From NCBI GenBank assembly GCA_030835135.1, contig JAUQWO010000064.1, positions 62,001 through 126,000 of the forward strand: 64,000 bases of DNA. Reading direction: 5' to 3'. The notes beneath the pieces were generated by a model. It saw only the letters and a program-made list of their open reading frames with translations. It had not been told where the DNA came from and searched no databases. Both the position numbers and the translations under genes were made by a program. Source of the DNA: Bacteroidota bacterium. GTDB lineage: Bacteria > Bacteroidota > Ignavibacteria > UBA10030 > UBA6906. Of this stretch, positions 45,813 through 52,130 are shown one piece after another. Every line of letters begins with the position of its first letter. Within the stretch, counting starts at the first letter, position 1.

Positions 45813-48245
45813 TCAGACCGATCGGGGGCCGGCGTTTCGCCGGACAACGATCTGTGCCGAACGTCCGGGGATCGGCGCTTCCCACCTCTCCCCTCGCGTC
45901 GCCTGTCCCTCGATCTCCCGGTCATCACACATGATCGATGACCAGCACGCGGGCAGTGAGAGCATCCACCGCCCCGCGGGAACCACACCGCCGGGATGGA
46001 ACACAATATCCACCACCGCCGTATCTCCGCGAGGCCGGACACGAATATCGACCCGGCCTTCCGGGACCGGCGCTCCCTCCAGGGCAAATGGCTCCGACTG
46101 ATCGAACCACGCAGCAGGTATCCCGCTGAGAAGGCGGAGTGTGTGTTCCCCCGGGAGAGAGTCCCACACCTCCATGACAAAGGCATTCCTGATCGCAAGG
46201 ACGACCTCAGCGGCGGCCCATCCATGATGTCCGTCTCCCATGCATCCCCCACCCGTGAGGGGGTGGATCGCTTCGGGATAGGTGAAGGTTGGCGATGACC
46301 GTCCCGCAACATCGGCAACGATCGCCCAGAACGACCCGCTGTCTCCCGCATACAACATCGCTTCGGCAACCTGCACTGTGAGATAGACATTCAACCCGGA
46401 GTGAATGAACGGCTGGTAGAACATGCCTTGCATGAACATGCGCTCACGGATCGTCTCCAGCGTTGCACGCATCCCCGGGTCGTCCGGTGGGAACACCTGA
46501 AGCGGATACCATGCTGCGACCGAACCGATGATGCCCGCATCGATGGACCGGAGGGGACCGGCCGGGATCGCGGCCGTACCGATGTTCGCGCGCACAGTAT
46601 CGATGGAACGTCCGATATCGCGGCGCAAGGAGAGGGCAAGCCTGTGTGCCCGGTCCCGCTCCTCCCCCCTCCCGAGCATCGCGCAGATCCGTTCAAAGGC
46701 CTCGACACCGGCAAGCGACCAGAAGGAATCCCAGTAATACACATCCGCAAGGCCGAGATGCTCGGCACTCAACCCGCGTGGCATCAATCCGTCCACCAAA
46801 GGATCCCCCGGCGTACGCATGCGCTTCGTGTCGATCCACCCGATGCCCTTCACGAGTGATGGGAACAGCCGGCCGGCAAGCGATGTATCGTGCGCGAACA
46901 CCGCATGGTTCCAGACGCTCCAGATCGCCTGTCCGGTGGAATCCCATTCTCCCTGCTGGGATCGGAACATGCCGGACCGTTCCTGTTCTTCCGGGAATCG
47001 CTCGATCACGCCGCGGGTCATGGCACCGTACCCGAGCCGGTCGAGCGCCAGAAGCATGTATGCCGCATCGCGGAACCAGAAATAGTGGTAGGTTGCCGGT
47101 CCGGGACAGATGGATGTAGCATCCAGTGAAGCGAGCAAGGCACTCTTCGAAGCTTCGAACAGGTCCCCTATCCTCTTGTCCGGCACCTGGCATCCCGCAC
47201 CACGCCCCAGCAGGTCCTTCCACCGTGCAACAACTCCGGCAAGGGGTTCCGCCTCCACGGTCCGGGAGTCATCCAGCGGACAACTGAGGTTCACATCCTT
47301 CCCCTCCTCCGGTCCGAGCGACAGATCGAAGATCATCACGGCGGTCGCCAGCCCGGACGCACACGTGACGTGCCGGTCATCCCCGCCCTGTGTCCACTCT
47401 GCGAACCGCCATGCCACATCCCCCGTGGCACGGTCGGACATCAGCAATCGTGACGGCGGTGTGTCAACGGTGATCGCGTGCGCGCCATTGACCGCCACCC
47501 TTCTGCCGGAGGCATCGGCGCGGATCTCCTCGATGAGTGCAACACCCTCGGGATTGAATGGCCTGATCGCGACCCCAAGCCGGACACTGCGCCGGGCGCG
47601 CCCGCGGTTCGTCACCCGGATCCGGATCGCGGCGGTTCCGTTAACGGTGTACACAGTAGAGGTCATCGCGAGGTCCTCCAACGTGGCCACCGTGCTCACG
47701 ATCGGCAGGTTCTCCTGCAGTGACTGCTGCACATCCGTGGAGCGTGACGGAAAGAGCACGGCCGTTTCCGAGCCGAGCCAGAGGTCAAGCGACCAGGCAT
47801 CCGGCCGTAACGTCACCGCTCCGCGGGGGTCCACGATCGGTTCGATGGCGCACTCCGGACTACCAGCGGCTGTCCAATTGCGATGGGTCACGTTCATCGA
47901 TAGCCCGAGATGTGAACGGGGAATGAACTCCGGGGAGGTCGGGTCATATTGCCGCTCCGCCCAATACGGCAAAACCCAGCGATCCAGCGTCTGCAGGACG
48001 GTGAAATTCAGCAGACCTCGCGACATCTGGATGGTGTTCAACGGAAGGAGTTCGACCGGAAGCGTCGATCGGTCCAGACCGCTCGATCGCGATGCAGCGC
48101 GGAACATGCGCACGGCTGCGGACGGGATCCGGAATCGCCGGGCGAGAAATGAGATCAGAGCATCGGAAAGGGACACGTGGCACCTGTGTTGGTCGTGCGA
48201 TACGCCAATATCCGCTGTCGGGCGGGCAACTGCAAGGGCAGACAT
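45813..48245 (-). CDS. GH15-like (alpha/alpha)6-barrel glycosidase-like protein
   Basis: 810 residues, no signal peptide, so cytoplasmic. Residues about 60-340 form a beta-rich N-terminal domain. A six-hairpin barrel follows, with TYHYFWFRDAAYMLLALDRLGYG, EWDSTGQAIWSVWNH, VYYWDSFWSLAGV and GMFYQPFIHSGLNVYLTVQ, the sort of aromatic/acidic blocks seen in glucoamylase-like and glycogen-debranching-like proteins. Candidate acids are in FWFRD and YWDSFW. Substrate unknown. The start is uncertain: ATG 48245 lies 4 bp from the 11-bp repeat array, which covers its ribosome-binding site (AAGGTG); a later ATG is possible. It is divergent from the 35-residue peptide and glycosyltransferase genes. Confidence 0.68.
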   Translation of the reverse strand: MSALAVARPTADIGVSHDQHRCHVSLSDALISFLARRFRIPSAAVRMFRAASRSSGLDRSTLPVELLPLNTIQMSRGLLNFTVLQTLDRWVLPYWAERQYDPTSPEFIPRSHLGLSMNVTHRNWTAAGSPECAIEPIVDPRGAVTLRPDAWSLDLWLGSETAVLFPSRSTDVQQSLQENLPIVSTVATLEDLAMTSTVYTVNGTAAIRIRVTNRGRARRSVRLGVAIRPFNPEGVALIEEIRADASGRRVAVNGAHAITVDTPPSRLLMSDRATGDVAWRFAEWTQGGDDRHVTCASGLATAVMIFDLSLGPEEGKDVNLSCPLDDSRTVEAEPLAGVVARWKDLLGRGAGCQVPDKRIGDLFEASKSALLASLDATSICPGPATYHYFWFRDAAYMLLALDRLGYGAMTRGVIERFPEEQERSGMFRSQQGEWDSTGQAIWSVWNHAVFAHDTSLAGRLFPSLVKGIGWIDTKRMRTPGDPLVDGLMPRGLSAEHLGLADVYYWDSFWSLAGVEAFERICAMLGRGEERDRAHRLALSLRRDIGRSIDTVRANIGTAAIPAGPLRSIDAGIIGSVAAWYPLQVFPPDDPGMRATLETIRERMFMQGMFYQPFIHSGLNVYLTVQVAEAMLYAGDSGSFWAIVADVAGRSSPTFTYPEAIHPLTGGGCMGDGHHGWAAAEVVLAIRNAFVMEVWDSLPGEHTLRLLSGIPAAWFDQSEPFALEGAPVPEGRVDIRVRPRGDTAVVDIVFHPGGVVPAGRWMLSLPACWSSIMCDDREIEGQATRGERWEAPIPGRSAQIVVRRNAGPRSV

Positions 48246-48249
48246 CGAC

Positions 48250-48303
48250 TTAACACCTTGATAATACTCGCATAACACTCTGTTCACACATGAAGTGTAT
48301 CAT
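48250..48303 (+). promoter_or_regulatory. Pho-box-like array A: four 11-bp direct repeats plus -10
   Basis: 7-bp units TTAACAC (48250), ATAATAC (48261), ATAACAC (48272) and TTCACAC (48283) are spaced exactly 11 bp apart. An 8-bp gap then leads to the -10-like TATCAT at 48298. The four-fold 11-bp direct repeat with a TTAACA core just upstream of -10 matches the layout of PhoB/PhoP operators. It drives the peptide/glycosyltransferase/phosphoesterase unit to the right. The same geometry recurs at 51428 and 52003. Confidence 0.78.
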
Positions 48304-48328
48304 GGAACACCATAATCGGGGAGGGTCC

Positions 48329-48436
48329 ATGACATATCCATGGTTTGCGGTCGCCGGACTTCTCGTCCTGTGCGCCGGTTTCCTGAGCGGCTCGCACCGC
48401 CGCGGAACGAATGCCCACAGCCATATGCCACAGTAA
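48329..48436 (+). CDS. 35-residue single-pass membrane peptide
   Basis: ATG at 48329 has a strong GGGGAGGG site a few nt upstream and lies about 19 nt after the predicted transcription start of array A. The product is 35 residues: a short N-terminus, the hydrophobic run WFAVAGLLVLCAGFL, then a basic histidine-rich tail (SGSHRRGTNAHSHMPQ). The TAA is 13 bp before the glycosyltransferase start, and that gene's GGAAGGG site begins right after it. Strong signals and position argue for real translation. It may be a regulator or partner of the membrane-associated glycosyltransferase; the role is unknown. Confidence 0.6.
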   Translation: MTYPWFAVAGLLVLCAGFLSGSHRRGTNAHSHMPQ

Positions 48437-48449
48437 GGAAGGGCAGCCC

Positions 48450-49607
48450 ATGCGTGTAGCACACTTTGCCGGAACAATGCGGCCCGGACACGACGGCGTC
48501 ACACGCGTCCTGTACCGGATGACCACCGCGCTCGCGGGCGCCGGGGTGGATCATGTCTTCGTCGCACCGATCGTGCCCCCCGAGACGGAACGGACTGCGA
48601 CCATGATCGAGGTCCCTTCCGTGGCATTCCCGCTCTACACGGACTATCGCCTCGCAACCCCCGGTTCACGGTTCTTCGGCAAGCAGGTGCTCGACTTCCG
48701 GCCCGACATCCTCCACATTCATAGTCCCTGCTCATTGGGCTACGCAGCCGTCCGGTTCGGGAAGAAACACAATATCCCCGTGGTCGCAACCTACCATACG
48801 CACTTCGCAAGCTATGCGAAGTATTATAACATCCCCATGTTGGAACCGTTCGGCTGGTCGTACCTGCGTCACCTGTATGACGGGTGTGACAGGATCTTCG
48901 TGCCGTCGATGCCGATCCTGGACGAGCTCTGGACGCAGGGCTTCCGCCGTCTGCACCACCTTCCGCATGGTGTCGACGCGACCATGTTCAATCCCGGGCA
49001 CCGCTCCTTCTCCTGGCGCACCGCGCACGGCATACCCGGCAACAAGAAGATGCTGCTGTTCGCGGGGAGGCTGGTATGGGAAAAGGACCTGCGCACGCTG
49101 GCAGCTGCGTATGAACTCGTGAGCACGCAACGCCAGGACATCGTCTTCGCCCTCGCAGGTGATGGACCGATCCGCCAGGAATTGCAGGGCTTGATGCCCA
49201 ATGCCGTGTTCCTCGGGCAACTGGATGGAACCGACCTCTCGCGTGCCTACGCCTCCGCAGACCTGTTCGTCTTTCCTTCGACAACGGAAACGTTCGGGAA
49301 TGTGATCATTGAATCGATGGCATCGGGAACCGTGCCGGTGTGCGCGCGTGAGGGTGGAGCGGCCGGCGTCGTCCTGCATGGCGTCACGGGACTCCTCACC
49401 ACGCCGCGTGATCCGGCCGACCTCGGGAGGGCGATCACGGAACTCCTGGATGCTCCTGCACGACGCGAAAGCATGGCACTCCAGGGGCTGGAATTCGCGC
49501 GGCGTCAGTCCTGGCAGAACATCTTCCAGACGATGATCGATGCGTACCGGGAGGTGATCCATGAGCGCACAATCCGCAGAACCCAACGACCAAGGAAGGC
49601 CGCATGA
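48450..49607 (+). CDS. GT4-family glycosyltransferase, candidate lipid glycosyltransferase
   Basis: 385 residues, GT-B fold. The N-terminal domain begins MRVAHFAGTMRPGHDGVTRVLYRM with the glycine-rich acceptor loop; VATYHTHFASYAKYY and GVDATMFNPG are typical of the SqdX/MgtA/PimB-like branch. The donor site shows FAGRLVWEKDLRTLAAAY and the E-x7-E motif (PSTTETFGNVIIESMASG). Members of this branch glycosylate diacylglycerol or phosphatidylinositol; Agt enzymes make glucosyl- and glucuronosyl-diacylglycerol when phosphate is scarce. ATG 48450 has GGAAGGG ~7 nt upstream. Its TGA overlaps the phosphoesterase start (ATGA), a strong sign of a joint role in lipid remodelling. Confidence 0.82.
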   Translation: MRVAHFAGTMRPGHDGVTRVLYRMTTALAGAGVDHVFVAPIVPPETERTATMIEVPSVAFPLYTDYRLATPGSRFFGKQVLDFRPDILHIHSPCSLGYAAVRFGKKHNIPVVATYHTHFASYAKYYNIPMLEPFGWSYLRHLYDGCDRIFVPSMPILDELWTQGFRRLHHLPHGVDATMFNPGHRSFSWRTAHGIPGNKKMLLFAGRLVWEKDLRTLAAAYELVSTQRQDIVFALAGDGPIRQELQGLMPNAVFLGQLDGTDLSRAYASADLFVFPSTTETFGNVIIESMASGTVPVCAREGGAAGVVLHGVTGLLTTPRDPADLGRAITELLDAPARRESMALQGLEFARRQSWQNIFQTMIDAYREVIHERTIRRTQRPRKAA

Positions 49608-50560
49608 CGTCATCCATCACGATCGCACATCTTTCCGACCTGCATCTCAGCGCATTGCACAAACGGAGCCATATCCGCCGCACCCGTCGCGCTCTGGACC
49701 ATCTCAACGCGCTGGGGGTGGATCATGTGGTCATCACTGGCGATATCACGGCGGACGGCACCCCGGAGGACTACCGCGTGGCGCGGTCGGTGCTCGCATC
49801 GGCAGGATTGCTGGCTTCCCCGCGGCTGACCGTTGCGATCGGGAACCATGATGTGTTCGGAGGGGTGCACACGGCGGAGGACGTCCTCTCATTCCCCGGG
49901 CGATGTGCGCGGACCGATGACAAGGCGAAGCTCAAGGAATTCGGCGCGGCCTTCCAGGAGACCTTCCAGGGAACCCTGATGCCCGCGGAAAAGCGCATCT
50001 TCCCGTTCGCGAAGATCATCGGGGGGGTCGCGCTCATTGCCGTGAATACGGTCGCCCCGTATTCCCGCGTCAAGAACCCCCTCGGATCCAACGGCAGCGT
50101 GGACGACCGGTCCTTCGAAATGCTGCGCGATATCCTCGCTGACCCGGTCATCCGGACCAGAAGGAAGATCATCGCATTGCATCATCATTTTCACAAGATG
50201 CGCGAGACCCGGGAAGGTACGGTCCACTCCGTCTGGGGGGCGATCGAGCGCCAGACCATGAAGCTCCGCGGCAAGTCCCGGCTCCTCAAACTCTTCGCGC
50301 AGCACCAGGTGGACCTCGTCCTGCATGGCCATATCCACCGGTCCGCGGAATATCTCCGTGATGGCGTGCGCTTCCTCAATGCAGGAGGATCGGTCCTGCA
50401 TGAGGCGGATCCGGACCTGCACATCAACCTCATCCGGTGCACGGCGTCGGGATGCACTACGGAGATCCACCGGATCCCCTTCGAAAACCTGCCGGCCCGG
50501 ATCAGCACCTCCCTCGTCCACTCCGAAGCATCGCTCACGGCTGGCCATGCCGCGGCGTGA
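49604..50560 (+). CDS. Calcineurin-like metallophosphoesterase, candidate PlcP-type phospholipase C
   Basis: 318 residues, cytoplasmic. The five metallophosphoesterase motifs are intact: DLHLS (with D-x-H), VVITGDITADG (GD), AIGNHDVFGG (GNHD), IIALHHHFHKM (H), and LVLHGHIHRS (GHxH). Family members bind two metal ions and split phosphoesters. In Sinorhizobium and many marine bacteria, PlcP of this superfamily degrades phosphatidylcholine/phosphatidylethanolamine to diacylglycerol, and its gene lies beside agt. Here it overlaps the glycosyltransferase gene by 4 nt under a Pho-box-like promoter, so a PlcP role is the best guess. Other calcineurin-like substrates cannot be ruled out. Confidence 0.8.
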   Translation: MTSSITIAHLSDLHLSALHKRSHIRRTRRALDHLNALGVDHVVITGDITADGTPEDYRVARSVLASAGLLASPRLTVAIGNHDVFGGVHTAEDVLSFPGRCARTDDKAKLKEFGAAFQETFQGTLMPAEKRIFPFAKIIGGVALIAVNTVAPYSRVKNPLGSNGSVDDRSFEMLRDILADPVIRTRRKIIALHHHFHKMRETREGTVHSVWGAIERQTMKLRGKSRLLKLFAQHQVDLVLHGHIHRSAEYLRDGVRFLNAGGSVLHEADPDLHINLIRCTASGCTTEIHRIPFENLPARISTSLVHSEASLTAGHAAA

Positions 50561-50607
50561 ACACCGCGGTCCCTTGCTAATCTGGGGCACGGAGGATATA
50601 TTCCTCA

Positions 50608-51366
50608 GTGCCCGATCCCAGGACATACCACCTCTCAGCCGCACGGACGGCGCTCATGATCCTGGCCGTGCTCATGACGGCCTCTTCGTGTCGTCACGAG
50701 GCATCCCGGCATGAGGCCGCTGGATGGACCGGCGAGGTCACCCTCCAGCAGATCGAGGAACTCCGGAACGTCGATGCCCTCCTGCCGCTGGACCCCGACA
50801 GCATCGCGACCCTGTATCGGCGGTACGACCCTGTCACGTTCTCTGTGGCCTATGGCGATGAGATCAGGTCCCTCACGCTGCTCATCGACTCACTGAACGC
50901 CCCCCTGCCGGATTCCCTGCGCATCGATACGCTCTCCATCGACCATACCTTCACGAATCTTGGCGAGGCGGCGGTCCGGGGACGGACGCTGTACATCTCC
51001 AGCAGCTATTTCTATATGTACCGATCGCCCGAAGTCTGCCGCTCGGTCGCAACACACGAGTTCGGCCACCGGTACTATCATACGCTCACCGCCGGAGCCC
51101 GCGATTCCATCATCAGTGTCTGGCGGTCGCTCCAACGGACCGCCTTGTTCTACATCTTCCGCGACGGCGAGTATGCAGGCAACGCCCGCTTCGGAGGACA
51201 TCCCGAAGAGAGCCCGCCCGAGCTGTTCGCCTCAGCATTCAACGTGATCCGCAACCGTCCGGGAGAACTCGCTTCCCGGCTCTTGTTTGTCAGCAACCAG
51301 GATCGCCTTTCCCCCGACCGTGTCATCGCGATCGTGGAGAGCGCCGTGGCCCGCACCCGGCGCTGA
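50608..51366 (+). CDS. Exported HExxH zinc metallopeptidase-like protein
   Basis: 252 residues. The N-terminus has a signal-peptide-like core (ALMILAVLMTASSC); cysteine at the end could be a lipobox cysteine, but the residues before it (ASSC) are not ideal. The zincin motif HEFGHRYYH is clear (VATHEFGHRYYHTL), and a candidate third ligand glutamate occurs downstream in GHPEESPPELFASAF. The fold is otherwise unrecognised. GTG 50608 has GGAGG 12-13 nt upstream; a later ATG would shorten the signal. It follows the phosphoesterase gene by 47 bp and may be part of the same transcript. Confidence 0.68.
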   Translation: MPDPRTYHLSAARTALMILAVLMTASSCRHEASRHEAAGWTGEVTLQQIEELRNVDALLPLDPDSIATLYRRYDPVTFSVAYGDEIRSLTLLIDSLNAPLPDSLRIDTLSIDHTFTNLGEAAVRGRTLYISSSYFYMYRSPEVCRSVATHEFGHRYYHTLTAGARDSIISVWRSLQRTALFYIFRDGEYAGNARFGGHPEESPPELFASAFNVIRNRPGELASRLLFVSNQDRLSPDRVIAIVESAVARTRR

Positions 51367-51427
51367 CGCCCCCATCATCAACAGCGTCTTCCATCCCTCC
51401 CTCGCTCCCGTACGTCCACACATCATC

Positions 51428-51481
51428 ATTACGATTCGGTAACACTCCAGTAACACTGGCATAATACTCCCCTGTTACATT
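51428..51481 (+). promoter_or_regulatory. Pho-box-like array B in front of the winged-helix regulator
   Basis: Units ATTACGA (51428, weak), GTAACAC (51439), GTAACAC (51450) and ATAATAC (51461) are 11 bp apart, followed by an 8-bp gap and the -10-like TACATT at 51476, which is preceded by an extending TG. It shares ACGATTCGGTAACACT, 16 identical bp, with array C. It probably makes the downstream regulator gene self-controlled. Confidence 0.75.
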
Positions 51482-51528
51482 GCGGTGGTTGCACACTACT
51501 GCATTGCGAACATGTATGTGGGGGTGGA

Positions 51529-51915
51529 ATGCACTACCTGGAGACTGACACGACGGCGGTGGCCACACGGCCCGACCACCCGATCGCCAGCATCGGTGAA
51601 CGAGGACCGGAAACGACCATTTGCATCGGAGACTTCCGGATCGACATCGAGCATGAGGTGGTCTACATCGGAGCGGAGCGCATCCTTCTCACCGGGACCG
51701 AGTTCCGGATCCTGCGCACGCTCCTCATGCGCTCCTCGGCTGTGATCCGCCGCGATCTCCTCCTGGCCACAGTCCGCGTGCATACGCAGAACATCTCCTC
51801 CCGGAGCCTCGATGGACACATCTCGCGCCTGAGGACCAAACTCGGCCGGCATGGCACCTGGATACGGACGTTCAAGGGCGTGGGCTATCGGTTCTTTCCC
51901 ACCGTCCTGCCGTGA
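51529..51915 (+). CDS. Stand-alone OmpR/PhoB-type winged-helix regulator (no receiver domain)
   Basis: 128 residues. The C-terminal ~95 are a complete Trans_reg_C domain: GDFRIDIEHEVVYIGAERI, LTGTEFRILRTLLM, RDLLLATVRVHTQNISSRSLDGHISRLRTKL with the recognition helix (SLDGHISRLRTKLG), and the beta-hairpin wing FKGVGYRF. The first ~30 residues replace the receiver domain and show no fold. So it cannot be switched by phosphorylation in the usual way. It is flanked on both sides by promoters with 11-bp repeats, which are typical targets of this family; it is the best candidate for binding them. GGGGGTGG lies directly before ATG 51529. The shortness appears genuine: the region upstream is the array, not a broken receiver. 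Confidence 0.8.
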   Translation: MHYLETDTTAVATRPDHPIASIGERGPETTICIGDFRIDIEHEVVYIGAERILLTGTEFRILRTLLMRSSAVIRRDLLLATVRVHTQNISSRSLDGHISRLRTKLGRHGTWIRTFKGVGYRFFPTVLP

Positions 51916-51961
51916 ACGTACCGGCACGCAGTGCAACCCCTGGCATCATCCTCACAATTTC

Positions 51962-51990
51962 TTAACACAACCGTAACACGGCGTTCATGC
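51962..51990 (+). promoter_or_regulatory. Accessory upstream 11-bp repeats ahead of array C
   Basis: TTAACAC (51962), GTAACAC (51973) and a weaker TTCATGC (51984) sit at an 11-bp period, about 40 bp upstream of array C; GTGACAC follows at 51996, one base out of phase. This may be a second operator for the TonB receptor promoter or a relic. Confidence 0.55.
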
Positions 51991-52002
51991 GTGCGGTGAC
52001 AC

Positions 52003-52056
52003 TTAAGGATGTGATAACGATTCGGTAACACTGGCGTAACATGCACTTCGTACCTT
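52003..52056 (+). promoter_or_regulatory. Pho-box-like array C in front of TonB receptor 3
   Basis: Units TTAAGGA (52003), ATAACGA (52014), GTAACAC (52025) and GTAACAT (52036) are 11 bp apart, then an 8-bp gap leads to the -10-like TACCTT at 52051. The geometry is identical to arrays A and B, with the best units nearest the -10. The predicted transcript leader is about 70 nt. Confidence 0.72.
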
Positions 52057-52130
52057 GGGATACCGCGCGGGTGAACTGCCCGGGCCGGGCAACGCAGGCG
52101 CGGTCCATCAACCATAGTGCACGAGTGACC

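Noticed and set aside
51485-51745. Frameshifted receiver domain ahead of the winged-helix regulator
   Set aside because: The sequence upstream is the repeat array and promoter, and no frame there encodes receiver motifs.
52041-52130. Earlier ATG start for TonB receptor 3
   Set aside because: It lies within the operator array and before the predicted transcript start, and the added residues hide the signal peptide.
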